Below are positions 1 through 10,102 of a DNA stretch of 36,986 nt, piece after piece; position 1 is the first letter of the stretch; each line of letters begins with the position of its first letter. The stretch covers positions 1 through 36,986 of the forward strand of contig JAIXSF010000083.1 of assembly GCA_027484835.1 (NCBI GenBank), read 5' to 3'. Source of the DNA: Rhizobiaceae bacterium (GTDB lineage Bacteria > Pseudomonadota > Alphaproteobacteria > Rhizobiales > Rhizobiaceae). A program made the position numbers and the translations under genes. The notes under the pieces are model-generated. The model ran no database searches. It had not been told where the DNA came from and saw only the letters and a program-made list of their open reading frames with translations.

Positions 1-1086
1 ACCACCTTCGTCGATCATCCGACCGCGCTGGATGACATCCGCCATGCCATAGGCCATCCAGACCTCGGATGGCAAGCCGTCACGCCCCGCACGCCCCGTC
101 TCCTGGTAATAGGCCTCGACCGAACCCGGCAGATCGAGATGCGCGACGTAACGCACATTCGGCTTGTCGATGCCCATCCCGAACGCAACGGTTGCGACGA
201 GACAGAGGTCTTCCTCTTTGAGAAAGGCATCCTGGTTGGCGTCACGCAGCGCCCGGTCCATGCCGGCATGATAGGGAAGGGCCCGGATACCCTGTTCGTC
301 GAGCCAGCTGGCGATTTCCTCGACCTTGGCGCGCCACAGGCAATAGACGATGCCGCTCGATCCCTTGTGGCGGGAGAGGAACCTGAGCAGCTGCTGGCGC
401 GGCTGGTCCCGCTCGACGATCTCATAGGCGATGTTCGGCCGGTCGAAGGAGGTGGTGAAAACCTGAGCGCCCTGCAGCCCCAGCCGCTCGATGATGTCTT
501 CCCGCGTATGCGGATCGGCGGTCGCCGTCAGCGCCAGCCGGGGAACGCCTGGAAAAAGGTCGGCAAGCTTGCCGAGCTCGCGATATTCCGGCCGAAAATC
601 ATGGCCCCATTGGGAGACACAATGCGCCTCGTCGATGGCAAACAGCGCGATCTCCACGCCCTGCATCATCTCGACGAAACCCGCCGTCGCGGTCCGCTCC
701 GGCGTCACATAGAGAAAGTCGAGCTCGCCGCGATCGAGCGCCCGTCGGATCTCGACATATTCCTCGCGCGACAGCGTCGAATTCAGCGCCGCCGCCTTCA
801 CGCCGAGCCCTTTCAGCGCCTCGACCTGGTCGCGCATCAGTGCAATCAGCGGCGAAACGACCACGCCCACGCCCGGCCGGCAGAGTGCAGGCACCTGGAA
901 GCAGAGCGATTTGCCGGCCCCCGTCGGAAATAGCACCACGGCATCACCGCCTGATACCACATGGGACACCACTTCCGCCTGCCGGCCGCGAAAGGCCGGA
1001 TAACCGTAGACGCGCTTGAGCACGGAGAGCGGGCTCTCCAGGGCCGGAGCGGAAAACAGGGGATCGGTCAGGGAGTGAGTCGGCAT
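1..1086 (-). CDS. recQ: ATP-dependent DNA helicase RecQ, partial (3' end outside window)
   Basis: Minus-strand translation starts [69 protein letters not shown] (Walker A) and reaches ...[37 protein letters not shown] at the window edge (RecQ motif VI). It is absent from the ORF track because it runs off the edge. Confidence 0.93.
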   Translation of the reverse strand, partial: MPTHSLTDPLFSAPALESPLSVLKRVYGYPAFRGRQAEVVSHVVSGGDAVVLFPTGAGKSLCFQVPALCRPGVGVVVSPLIALMRDQVEALKGLGVKAAALNSTLSREEYVEIRRALDRGELDFLYVTPERTATAGFVEMMQGVEIALFAIDEAHCVSQWGHDFRPEYRELGKLADLFPGVPRLALTATADPHTREDIIERLGLQGAQVFTTSFDRPNIAYEIVERDQPRQQLLRFLSRHKGSSGIVYCLWRAKVEEIASWLDEQGIRALPYHAGMDRALRDANQDAFLKEEDLCLVATVAFGMGIDKPNVRYVAHLDLPGSVEAYYQETGRAGRDGLPSEVWMAYGMADVIQRGRMIDEGG

Positions 1087-1182
1087 GCGCAAAGGTCTAG
1101 CCGACAGGGCAGGGGATGGCCACCGCAAAGCAGAAGGGCGCCCCTGTGGACGCCCTTTGTCATCATGTTTCGAAGCTGTCGC

Positions 1183-1908
1183 TCAGGTCCAGCGGTTGAA
1201 GTAGCCGTTGACCCTGACCGCCACCTGCTGATGGTTGAGGTTGAGCGCGATGTATTCGTATTGCAGTCCGGTGCTGACGGCGAATTCCTGGAAGGCCTTG
1301 TATTCGTGCAGCTCCCAGCCGGGATAGTTGAAGTACTCGTCGAACAGGATGATCGTGCCCGGCACGATGCGATCGCGCAGCTGGGTGAACACGGTCTGCG
1401 TCGAAGAGTAGAGATCGCAATCGACATGCAGGAAGGACACCGGTCCCGGATGGGCATCGAGGAACGTCGGCAGCGTGCGGTCGAACCAGCCGACGACCAG
1501 CTCGACATTCGGCTCCACCGGCGGCAGGTCGGTGCGGGCGAAGGCGCCTTTTTCATAGCCCTCGCGCCAGCCTTCGGGCAGACCTTCGAAGCTGTCGAAG
1601 CCGTAGATCGGGCCGGAGCGCTGCTGGGCGGTGCGGTTGATCGAGCTGCCGGAATAGACGCCGAACTCGAGCGACAGGCCCGGCACGGTGGCGCAGGAAA
1701 GGGCATAGTCGAGAACGTCGCTGGAGCTTTGCAGGCGCTTCGCTCCGGTCATGCGCGTGTAGAGATATTGCGATGACGTCATTGCGGCGGAGAGGTTCGC
1801 AACCGCTTCCAGATTGTGGGATGCGCCCGGCTTCTTGCCGAGTACCTCATTGACGATGAGGGCCACATACTGAACGAATTGCGGACTTCCGATCTGGATT
1901 GCTTCCAT
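1183..1908 (-). CDS. TylF/macrocin-O-methyltransferase-like class I SAM-dependent methyltransferase
   Basis: LEFGVYSGSSINRTAQ, GFDSFEGLPEGW, FLHVDCDLYSSTQTVF and ILFDEYFNYPGW motifs. The likely start is MEAIQIGS; the upstream 53 codons of the longer ORF are not conserved-looking. Confidence 0.8.
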   Translation of the reverse strand: MEAIQIGSPQFVQYVALIVNEVLGKKPGASHNLEAVANLSAAMTSSQYLYTRMTGAKRLQSSSDVLDYALSCATVPGLSLEFGVYSGSSINRTAQQRSGPIYGFDSFEGLPEGWREGYEKGAFARTDLPPVEPNVELVVGWFDRTLPTFLDAHPGPVSFLHVDCDLYSSTQTVFTQLRDRIVPGTIILFDEYFNYPGWELHEYKAFQEFAVSTGLQYEYIALNLNHQQVAVRVNGYFNRWT

Positions 1909-2116
1909 GTCGTCTAAGGCCCCTTTTTCCCCGAGCGCTACAGTTGCCCGAGGCTTAGACGGCAGGACTTGCCCGAGGCTTGATCGGGCCTGACGGGTGC
2001 CGCCTATCGCTGGAACCCGCCTCGCAGAATGCCTGTGAAGACTTGGAAGGATGCCCTTGCCGGCCATGTCGCCTCATGGTCCTGTCATGCCTCTCCCGCC
2101 CCGATGCAAGGTTCCC

Positions 2117-2689
2117 ATGTCCTCCCCCTTGAAGCTCTATCTCGCCGGTCCTGAAGTCTTCCTGCCCGACGCCCGCGCCATCCTCGATGCCAAGGCAGAT
2201 CTCACCCGCTCTTATGGTTTCGAGCCGATCTGCCCCGGCGATCTCATCATCCCGCCGGCGCCGACGAAACATCAATTCGGTCTCAATATTTCCGAAGTCG
2301 ACGAGGGCTTCATGAACCGTGCCGACGGTGTCATCGCCAACCTCACGCCGTTTCGCGGCATCGCGGCCGATCCCGGCACGGTCTTCGAGCTCGGCTATAT
2401 GTGCGGCGCCGGCAAGATCGTCGCCTGCTACACCAATGTCGCCGACAGCCACTACCAGCGCAGCGCAGACTTTTACGGCGGCGCGGTCCATGTCGCAGAA
2501 GACGGTCGCAAGCGTGCCCCGGATGGCACCATGCTCGAAGATTTCGAGATGATCGAGAACCTGATGCTGCATGGCGGCGTCGAGCGCCGCGGCGGACCGG
2601 TTGCCGTTCATGCCGCCGATCCGGTTCGGCTCTGGACCGATTTCACCGCCTTCGAGCAGTGCTTGAAGCAGCTTGCAAAACGAATCTGA
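2117..2689 (+). CDS. Nucleoside 2-deoxyribosyltransferase family protein
   Basis: LKLYLAGPEVFLPDA, EVDEGFMNRADGVIANLTPFRG and DPGTVFELGYMCGAGK motifs; start chosen at MSSPLKLYL. Confidence 0.88.
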   Translation: MSSPLKLYLAGPEVFLPDARAILDAKADLTRSYGFEPICPGDLIIPPAPTKHQFGLNISEVDEGFMNRADGVIANLTPFRGIAADPGTVFELGYMCGAGKIVACYTNVADSHYQRSADFYGGAVHVAEDGRKRAPDGTMLEDFEMIENLMLHGGVERRGGPVAVHAADPVRLWTDFTAFEQCLKQLAKRI

Positions 2690-2782
2690 AATCAGCGTCT
2701 TGGTCGGGAAATCTGAGATGTCGCCGAGAAAGCCGAGGGCGGCGCTGGGTCGCATTTGCCCTTGGCGCCGAAAAGGCGGTCA

Positions 2783-2899
2783 ACCTCCCCCTCAGAGGGG
2801 AGGTCGCCGGAGGCGGCATGTTGCGGGTGAGCCCAGGTCGGCCTTGGATGAGGCCGTCTCTACGGCCTCCGCCAGGTCATCCTCCCATAACACGGGAGG
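2783..2899. repeat. Intergenic mosaic palindromic element between convergent genes
   Basis: Three stem-loops: ACCTCCCCCTC-A-GAGGGGAGGT (2783-2804), GAGGCCGT-CTCT-ACGGCCTC (2850-2869), CCTCCC-N7-GGGAGG (2881-2899). Confidence 0.65.
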
Positions 2900-2908
2900 C
2901 TCGACAGA

Positions 2909-3322
2909 TCACTTGATCGGTTCGAACACCATCGAGTGGCCGTTGATGCAGTAACGCAGACCCGTCGGCTTCGGGCCGTCGGGGAAGACGTGGCCGAGAT
3001 GGCCGCCGCAATTGGCGCAGCGGATTTCCGTGCGCACCATGCCGAAGGACATGTCGCGGTGTTCGGTCACGGCATCCGGCTTTACCGGTTCGAAATAGCT
3101 CGGCCAGCCGCAGCCGGCGTCGAATTTGGTGTCGGAGACGAAGAGCGCTTCGTCGCAGGCGGCGCAACGGTAGAGACCCTTTTCGAAGTTGTCCCAGTAG
3201 GGACCGGTAAAGGCGCGCTCGGTGCCGTGTTCGCGCAGGATCCGGTATTGCTCCGGCGTCAGCTGCTCGCGCCATTCGGCATCCGACTTGACGAGCTTCG
3301 GGGCGGTGGTGGAGGCGGTCAT
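2909..3322 (-). CDS. msrB: Peptide-methionine (R)-S-oxide reductase MsrB
   Basis: [30 protein letters not shown]...[33 protein letters not shown]: CxxC Zn sites and the RYCIN catalytic motif. Confidence 0.95.
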   Translation of the reverse strand: MTASTTAPKLVKSDAEWREQLTPEQYRILREHGTERAFTGPYWDNFEKGLYRCAACDEALFVSDTKFDAGCGWPSYFEPVKPDAVTEHRDMSFGMVRTEIRCANCGGHLGHVFPDGPKPTGLRYCINGHSMVFEPIK

Positions 3323-3621
3323 GTTGTTCTCCTTGGGCGAGGGGCGGGAATGAGCATAGCCCGCCCGGTGTTGCACTATAGATAGGGTGCCATCCCGGAA
3401 GCGGCAATTGTCCCTTCTGTTCCAATGGTCGTTGGAAGTGCCCAGTCCTTTCACAACAAACTGAAGGACTGCCTCCAGCCTTCACCGGAACGTGGCTTGA
3501 CGTTTCCGTGAACCCTCAACTTGCCGTTTTTGCTTGAGGCGAGGGGGAGCTTGTCTTAACACGATCGCACCTTGTATCGACTGCTGATCGAAAGCCGGTC
3601 CGACGCCCACGGGGATATGGA

Positions 3622-6060
3622 ATGCCTGAGATGACGAGCGATCTGACCTGGGTCGCGATGCTGTTGCCGTTTGCCGCTGCCGTTCTCGCGCCGTGGCTCG
3701 TCGCCCGGCTCGGCGCAAACGGTGCCTGGATTTTGGCGCTCGCCCCCGCACTCGCCTTCTTGCATTTCACCGGTTTCCTGCCCGAAATCGCCGCCGGCGA
3801 ACGCGTCACCGGCGGCTACGCCTGGGTGCCGAGCCTCAATCTCTCCTTCTCCTGGTTCATCGACGGACTGTCGCTCACCTTCGCGCTTCTGATCACCGGC
3901 ATCGGCACGCTGATCGTGCTCTACGCCGGCGGCTATATGAAGGGGCATGCCCAGCAGGGGCGCTTCATCGGGTTCATCCTGCTCTTCATGGGCGCGATGC
4001 TCGGCCTTGTCCTCTCCGACGGCCTGCTGATGCTCTTCGTCTTCTGGGAGCTGACCTCGATCACCTCCTTCCTGCTGATCGGTTTCGACCATGGCCGCGA
4101 GGCCTCGCGCCGTGCCGCCCTGCAGGCGCTCGTCGTCACCGGTGGCGGTGGTCTGATCCTGCTTGCCGGCATCATCTTCATCTGGAACATCACCGGCGTA
4201 AGCCAGCTCTCGCTGCTGCTCGCAACGGGGGACGCGCTGCGCGAAAGCCCGTTCTATCTCGCAGCGCTCTTCCTGGTGCTCGGCGGCGCCTTCACCAAGT
4301 CCGCGCAGTTTCCCTTCCACTTCTGGCTGCCCAATGCCATGGAAGCGCCGACCCCCGTCTCGGCCTATCTCCATTCCGCGACCATGGTGAAGGCCGGCGT
4401 CTATTTGCTGATGCGCCTCAATCCGGTGATGGGGGCGACCCCCGCCTGGGAAATCCTGCTGCCCTTCTTCGGCGGCATCACGCTGATCGTCGGGGCCGTG
4501 CTCGCAGTCCGCCAGACGGACCTGAAGCTGATGCTTGCCTACACCACGGTCGCCTCGCTTGGCCTGCTCGTCATGCTGACCGGCTTCGATACGCCCTACG
4601 CCATTGAAGCGGCGGTCCTCTATCTGGTTGCCCACTCGCTTTTCAAGGGCGCACTGTTCATGGTCGCCGGCGCCATTGACCACGAGGCGGGCACCCGTGA
4701 CATCACGCGCCTCGGCGGCTTACGCAAGCTGATGCCGATCACCTTTGCCGCAGCCCTGCTCGCCGGCATCTCCATGGCCGGCCTGCCGCCGCTCTTCGGC
4801 TTCCTTGCCAAGGAAGAGATCTATGCGGCGCTCGCCGGCACCTCGCCGCGCGCCATCCTCTTCACGGCGGTTGCCGTGATCGGCAATGCGCTGATGTTCG
4901 TCATCGCCTTCGCCGTCGGCCTCAAGCCCTTCATCGGCGCTGAGGCGCAGACGCCGAAACACGCCCATGAGGGGCCGGTCCTGCTCTGGCTTGGCCCACT
5001 GACGCTCGCGGTCCTCTCGCTCGTGGCGGCACTCCTCTCCGGCGTCACGCACCGCTTCATTTCTTCGCCCATGGCAAGCGCAGTGGAGGGCGAGGCGCAG
5101 ACGATCACCATCAGCCTTGTCCCGCATCTCGGCGCGGCTCTGGCGCTCTCGGTCCTCACCGTCATTCTCGGCGTGGTCCTCTATCGCGGCCTCGATCGCC
5201 TGCGCAATGCCGTCGATCGCCTTGTCACCGGCCTTGGCGTCAGCCCGGATCGTGGCTTCGACCATTTCGTCTCCGGCCTTGTCCGGCTGTCTTCTGCCGT
5301 CACCCGCATCGTCCAGAACGGCCGGCTCGAAACCTACATCACGCTCTCCTTCATCTTTGTCGCCGCTGTGCTGCTGGTAACGCCGTTCGTCTATGGCGAA
5401 TTGCCGGCGCGCTTCAATCTGCCGGCGAAGGTCGACCTGCATGAAATGGCGATCCTCGCGATCGCCGTGATCGGTGTCATCGCCGTGCTCACCGCCAAGG
5501 ACCGTCTGACCGCGATCGTCTGCCTTGGCATTCAGGGCTTTGCGGTGGCGGTCATCTTCCTGCTCTATGGCGCGCCGGACCTGTCGTTCACCCAGTTCAT
5601 GGTCGAAACGCTGTCGGTCGTCATTCTGGCGCTGGTTATGACCCGCCTGAAACTCTCGCCTTCGGACCACCGGCCGCCACTCGCCCGCCTGCTCGATGGC
5701 TCGCTTGCCATCGCCTGCGGCCTTGGCTTTGCGCTGATGCTGGTCGCGGCCACATCCGGTCCCTTCGACAACGCGCTCTCGGCCTTCTTCGCCGAGTATT
5801 CCAAGATCATCGCCCACGGCGCCAATGTCGTGAACGTCATCATTGTCGACTTCCGCGGCGTGGATACCTTGGGTGAGATTGCCGTCGTGATGATCACCGG
5901 CCTGTCGATCCTGGCGCTGATCCGCATCCGCGTCTCCAGTGGCCCCGCAGCACCGGCATCGCTCGCGCCGGCTGCCGCATCGGCGCCCCAGGTCGCAGCT
6001 GCAGACGTCTCGGCCAAGGCGGCGCGTCCGGTCAAGACGAAAGGGGGCAAGCGCTCATGA
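3622..6060 (+). CDS. mrpA: Mrp/Pha cation:proton antiporter subunit A
   Basis: 812 aa; NADH-Q oxidoreductase-like core ([55 protein letters not shown]), then MbhD/MbhE-like C-terminal segments; first gene of the mrp operon. An alternative start is the ATG at 3631. Confidence 0.95.
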   Translation: MPEMTSDLTWVAMLLPFAAAVLAPWLVARLGANGAWILALAPALAFLHFTGFLPEIAAGERVTGGYAWVPSLNLSFSWFIDGLSLTFALLITGIGTLIVLYAGGYMKGHAQQGRFIGFILLFMGAMLGLVLSDGLLMLFVFWELTSITSFLLIGFDHGREASRRAALQALVVTGGGGLILLAGIIFIWNITGVSQLSLLLATGDALRESPFYLAALFLVLGGAFTKSAQFPFHFWLPNAMEAPTPVSAYLHSATMVKAGVYLLMRLNPVMGATPAWEILLPFFGGITLIVGAVLAVRQTDLKLMLAYTTVASLGLLVMLTGFDTPYAIEAAVLYLVAHSLFKGALFMVAGAIDHEAGTRDITRLGGLRKLMPITFAAALLAGISMAGLPPLFGFLAKEEIYAALAGTSPRAILFTAVAVIGNALMFVIAFAVGLKPFIGAEAQTPKHAHEGPVLLWLGPLTLAVLSLVAALLSGVTHRFISSPMASAVEGEAQTITISLVPHLGAALALSVLTVILGVVLYRGLDRLRNAVDRLVTGLGVSPDRGFDHFVSGLVRLSSAVTRIVQNGRLETYITLSFIFVAAVLLVTPFVYGELPARFNLPAKVDLHEMAILAIAVIGVIAVLTAKDRLTAIVCLGIQGFAVAVIFLLYGAPDLSFTQFMVETLSVVILALVMTRLKLSPSDHRPPLARLLDGSLAIACGLGFALMLVAATSGPFDNALSAFFAEYSKIIAHGANVVNVIIVDFRGVDTLGEIAVVMITGLSILALIRIRVSSGPAAPASLAPAAASAPQVAAADVSAKAARPVKTKGGKRS

Positions 6061-6476
6061 ACACCCTGATCTTCCGCACCATCGCGCCCCTGTTGACCGC
6101 TTTGATGCTGCTCTTCTCCATCTTTGTCCTTCTGCGCGGCCACAACGAGCCGGGCGGCGGCTTCATCGGAGGCCTGATCGGCGCGTCGGCCTTTGCGATC
6201 TACGGCATCGCATTCGGCGTCCAGGCCGTGCGTCGGGCGCTGAAATATCATCCGATGTCGATCGCCGGCTTTGGCCTGCTGGTGTCCACCATCTCCGGCT
6301 TCGTCTCGGCCCCGCTCGGTTACCCGTTCATGACCGGCGTCTGGATCTATCCGAACCTTGCCGGCATCGAAGTGCCGCTTGCGACCGTGATCTCCTTCGA
6401 CATCGGCGTCTATCTCGTGGTCGTCGGCACCTTCACGTCGATTGCCCTTGCACTTGAAGAAAGGGATGACGGCTGA
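6057..6476 (+). CDS. mrpB: Mrp antiporter subunit B
   Basis: [54 protein letters not shown]; 4-nt ATGA overlap with mrpA. Confidence 0.94.
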   Translation: MNTLIFRTIAPLLTALMLLFSIFVLLRGHNEPGGGFIGGLIGASAFAIYGIAFGVQAVRRALKYHPMSIAGFGLLVSTISGFVSAPLGYPFMTGVWIYPNLAGIEVPLATVISFDIGVYLVVVGTFTSIALALEERDDG

Positions 6477-6853
6477 TGGAAGTCATCTTCTCCCTGGTCG
6501 TCGGCATCTTCTTTGCCGCCGCCGTCTACCTGATGCTGTCGAAGAAGATCGTCCGCATCCTGCTCGGCGTGGTGCTGCTCGGCAATGCCGTCAACATGTT
6601 GCTCTTCACCGCCGGTCGCCTGACGCCCGCCATCCCGCCGATCATTCCCGGCGGCGTCGACGTGCTGCCGGCCGGCACCGCAAATCCGCTGCCGCAGGCC
6701 CTGATCCTGACGGCGATCGTCATTTCCTTCTCCTTCTTCTGCTTCCTGCTGGTGCTGACCTATCGCGCCTATCAGGACCTTGGCACCGACGACACCGATG
6801 AGATGCGTCTGGCCGAGCCGAAGGACGAGCCGCTGCCACCCGGCGGCTACTGA
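6476..6853 (+). CDS. mrpC: Mrp antiporter subunit C (NuoK-like)
   Basis: LGVVLLGNAVNMLLFTAGR...DPLPQALILTAIVISF-type NuoK motif; TGATG overlap with mrpB. Confidence 0.94.
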   Translation: MEVIFSLVVGIFFAAAVYLMLSKKIVRILLGVVLLGNAVNMLLFTAGRLTPAIPPIIPGGVDVLPAGTANPLPQALILTAIVISFSFFCFLLVLTYRAYQDLGTDDTDEMRLAEPKDEPLPPGGY

Positions 6854-6873
6854 GCAGGAGATCCAGGAACACC

Positions 6874-8454
6874 ATGGCTGCCCCAACCACCACGCCCGTC
6901 GACCTCGCTGCCGCCTATGTCATGGAGCCGATGACGGGTGCCGACTGGCTCGCCGTGACGCCGATGGCGCTCTGCATGACCTTCGGTGCCGTGCTGATGA
7001 TGATCCGTCACCGCACCGACTGGCATCCGCCGGTCGCGCTGACGGCGCTGGCGCTGCTTGTTCTCAACAACGTGCTGCTCCTGATGCAGGTCGTGTCCGA
7101 CGGCCCGCTCACCATGATGATGGGCCGCTGGCTGCCGCCGTTCGGCATCGCGATCACGGTCGATCTCACCGGCGCGCTGCTGGCGCTCGCCGCCGCCATC
7201 GTCGCCTTCTGCGGCACGCTCTATGCCCATGTCGAGATCAACACCAGCGGCCGCCGCTATGGCTTCTACCCCCTGTTGATGCTGCTGATGGCGGGTGTCT
7301 CGGGCGCCTTTCTGACCGGCGATATCTTCAACCTCTATGTCTGGTTCGAAGTGCTTTTGATCTCGTCCTTCGGCCTTCTGATCCTCGGCTCCGAACGCGA
7401 GCAGATTGACGGCGCGCTGAAATATGCTGTGCTGAACCTGATGGCGACGACACTCTTCCTGATCGCCGTCGGTTATCTCTATGCGATCTTCGGTACGCTC
7501 AACATGGCGGATATCGCGCTGAAGGTCCCGGCCTATGCCGAAACCGCACCGCTGATGACGCTCTCGGCGCTGTTCATCCTTGCCTTCTCGATGAAGGCTG
7601 CGGCCTTCCCGGTCAATTTCTGGCTGCCGGCCTCCTATCACACGCCACGCGTCGTCGTCTCCGCGCTCTTTGCCGGCCTGCTGACCAAGGTCGGCGTCTA
7701 CGCGCTGCTGCGTGTCATGGTCATGCTTTTCCCGGTCGAGCGCGAGGCCCTGAGCCTCGTGATTGCCGTGGTCGCGGCTCTCACCATGATCTTCGGCGCC
7801 ATGGGCGCGCTGGCGCAGAATGACATCCGCCGTTTCCTCGGCTTTGTCGTGGTCGCCGGCATTGGCAACATGCTGGCCGGTGTCGCGATCGGCGGCGAGA
7901 TGGCCGTCGGTGCCGCCATCTTCTACGCGCTGCATTCGATCCTGCTGATGACCGCGCTCTATCTCGCTGCCGGCGAGATCGGCCGTCTGGGCGGAAGCTT
8001 CCGGCTGGACCGCGTCGCGGGGCTCTGGACCGCGGCGCCGGCCTTTTCCGCCATGGTGCTCGCCCTGTTCTTTGCCGCAAGCGGCCTGCCGCCCTTTTCC
8101 GGCTTCTGGCCCAAGGCGCTGCTCGTCAAGGCCTCGATCGATATCGGCGCCTGGTGGCTGGCAGCCTCTGTGCTTCTCTCGGGCTTCCTGACGACCATCG
8201 CTTTCGGCCGTGTCTTCCTGTTCTCCTTCTGGCGCCCTGTCGCCGTTGCGGGCTCGGAGCAGACCGCCGTCCCCCCGATATCAGAGAGTGTTGAGCGCTG
8301 GCGCATGGCGCCGATTGTCATCCTCACCGGCTTCGTTGTCTGGTTCGGCCTCTTTCCGGACAGTCTGATCGTCCTGACGCAGCAGGCAGCCGCCGGCCTG
8401 TCGGATCCGACCGCCTATATCCGCTCCGTCTTCCCCGAAGGAGGTGCCCGATGA
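6874..8454 (+). CDS. mrpD: Mrp antiporter subunit D
   Basis: FNLYVWFEVLLISSFGLLILG, KAAAFPVNFWLPASYHTPRVVVSALFAGLLTKVGVYALLR; position in operon. Confidence 0.95.
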   Translation: MAAPTTTPVDLAAAYVMEPMTGADWLAVTPMALCMTFGAVLMMIRHRTDWHPPVALTALALLVLNNVLLLMQVVSDGPLTMMMGRWLPPFGIAITVDLTGALLALAAAIVAFCGTLYAHVEINTSGRRYGFYPLLMLLMAGVSGAFLTGDIFNLYVWFEVLLISSFGLLILGSEREQIDGALKYAVLNLMATTLFLIAVGYLYAIFGTLNMADIALKVPAYAETAPLMTLSALFILAFSMKAAAFPVNFWLPASYHTPRVVVSALFAGLLTKVGVYALLRVMVMLFPVEREALSLVIAVVAALTMIFGAMGALAQNDIRRFLGFVVVAGIGNMLAGVAIGGEMAVGAAIFYALHSILLMTALYLAAGEIGRLGGSFRLDRVAGLWTAAPAFSAMVLALFFAASGLPPFSGFWPKALLVKASIDIGAWWLAASVLLSGFLTTIAFGRVFLFSFWRPVAVAGSEQTAVPPISESVERWRMAPIVILTGFVVWFGLFPDSLIVLTQQAAAGLSDPTAYIRSVFPEGGAR

Positions 8455-8924
8455 GCCTTTATGCTGTCAGCATCGTGATGGCCGTGATCTGGGCCACCGT
8501 CTCGGGCAGCTTCACGCTGCTCAACCTGATCTTCGGTTTCGTCCTCTCGCTGCTCACCCTCTGGCTGCTGCGCGAGCGTTTCGTCGGCCGCGAATACACG
8601 AGCCGAGCCCGCCGCGTGCTTTCGCTGATCCTCCTCTTCCTGGTGGAACTCGCGAAATCCGCCTGGCGCGTGGCCCACCTGGTGCTCAAGCCGAACATGG
8701 ATCTGAAGCCCGGCATCTTTGCCTATCCACTCACCGTGAAGAGCGACTGGGAGATCTCTCTGCTCGCCAATCTGATCACGCTGACCCCCGGCACGCTCTC
8801 CGTCGATGTCTCGGACGATCGCAGCACCCTTTATGTCCACGCAATCGACTGCTCCGATGTGGAAGCCGCAAGACGTGACATCGCCGAAGGTTTCGAGAAG
8901 AAGATCCTGGAGGCCTTTGCCTGA
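8451..8924 (+). CDS. mrpE: Mrp antiporter subunit E
   Basis: [64 protein letters not shown] overlap with mrpD. Confidence 0.94.
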   Translation: MSLYAVSIVMAVIWATVSGSFTLLNLIFGFVLSLLTLWLLRERFVGREYTSRARRVLSLILLFLVELAKSAWRVAHLVLKPNMDLKPGIFAYPLTVKSDWEISLLANLITLTPGTLSVDVSDDRSTLYVHAIDCSDVEAARRDIAEGFEKKILEAFA

Positions 8925-9361
8925 TGACCCCGGAGCTGATCGTCGAATATGCCTCGGTCTTTGCCATCGCGATCCTCGTGGTCGCGCTGCTGCTGACCGT
9001 CTACCGCGCCGTCGTCGGCCCGACGTTGCCCGACCGCGTCATCGCGCTCGACATGCTGGTCGGCATCGTCATCGGCTTCATCGCCGTCATCGCGCTGCGC
9101 ACCGGCTACACACTCTATATCGACATCGCCATTGCACTCGGCCTTGTCGGCTTCCTCGCAACCGTTGCCTTCGCCCGCTTCATTCTGGCGCGCGGCAATA
9201 CCGGGGAAGACGGAGAGAGCGCGGGGCAGGGAACGCCTCAGCCCGCAGTTTCCTCGGCCGGATCGGGTTCCAAGTCCGGCAAAAAGACGGGCGGCTCGAA
9301 AGTCGAAAAGGGGCAGGCCTCCGGACAGGCCGCAGGCCCACGTGGCAAGGAGAAGAAGTAA
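8924..9361 (+). CDS. mrpF: Mrp antiporter subunit F with a hydrophilic C-terminal tail
   Basis: [35 protein letters not shown]; overlapping stop/start with mrpE and mrpG; extra tail of about 50 aa. Confidence 0.93.
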   Translation: MTPELIVEYASVFAIAILVVALLLTVYRAVVGPTLPDRVIALDMLVGIVIGFIAVIALRTGYTLYIDIAIALGLVGFLATVAFARFILARGNTGEDGESAGQGTPQPAVSSAGSGSKSGKKTGGSKVEKGQASGQAAGPRGKEKK

Positions 9362-9687
9362 TGTCGATGGTCGCTGCTCTTCTGGTCGCAGGTCTGATGG
9401 TGGTCGGTGCCCTGTTTTCGCTGGTTGCCGCAATCGGCCTTAATCGGCTCCCCGATCTGTACACCCGCATGCATGCCGCATCGAAGGCGGGCACTGTCGG
9501 CTCCGGCCTGCTGCTCTTGGCTGTCGGCCTGCACGCCGCCGACATCGCCACCTTCGGCCGGGCCCTTGCCGGCATCATCTTCTTTATTCTGACCGCGCCG
9601 GTCTCCGCGCATCTTCTGGCCCGCGCCGCCCACAAGGTTGGCTACAAGCTTTCGTCAGCATCGGTGCGTGACGATATGATCAGATAA
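9361..9687 (+). CDS. mrpG: Mrp antiporter subunit G
   Basis: [55 protein letters not shown]. It is the in-frame 3' part of the 8806..9687 ORF; start coupled to the mrpF stop (TAATG). Confidence 0.93.
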   Translation: MSMVAALLVAGLMVVGALFSLVAAIGLNRLPDLYTRMHAASKAGTVGSGLLLLAVGLHAADIATFGRALAGIIFFILTAPVSAHLLARAAHKVGYKLSSASVRDDMIR

Positions 9688-10102
9688 TCATTCTGACCTT
9701 ATTGCTGGTTGAATTGCCTCATCTTTTGAAATCCAAGGCATAATTTGCAGTGCAAATGTCGACCAAGGTCGAATAGAAAACTTTTATACCCGTTAAATCT
9801 AGTAGAAATATCCGGTGGACATTTGTCGCCGGAATGGTAATTCACAGACGAGAGCGCTGATCTGCTGCGTTCCGGTGATGAAAATGAAGTTCAAACTCAG
9901 GTATTGGCACGTTGCCGCCCCTGATCTTCGTGGATATCGGCGTTGCAGAAGCCCGGACGGTTTGGGGACCGTGCGGAATGTTTGGTGATCTTCAAGGGGC
10001 TGGTTTTCATCTTTCCTGTCCGCACTCGATGCGGGAAGGAAAGAATCGAGTATTGTCTGCAGGCGACGGCGGATCTCTGCGGAAAATGAACAGGAGAAGT
10101 GA

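Noticed and set aside
139-1776. Plus ORFs 139..933 and 961..1776
   Set aside because: Antisense to recQ and to the TylF-like methyltransferase.
3556-7935. Long minus-strand ORFs 3556..4683, 4720..5817 and 6847..7935
   Set aside because: Antisense to mrpA, mrpC and mrpD. They are rich in Gln/Asp/Glu/Arg/His with no recognisable domain, mirroring hydrophobic Leu/Ile/Ala codons on the other strand.
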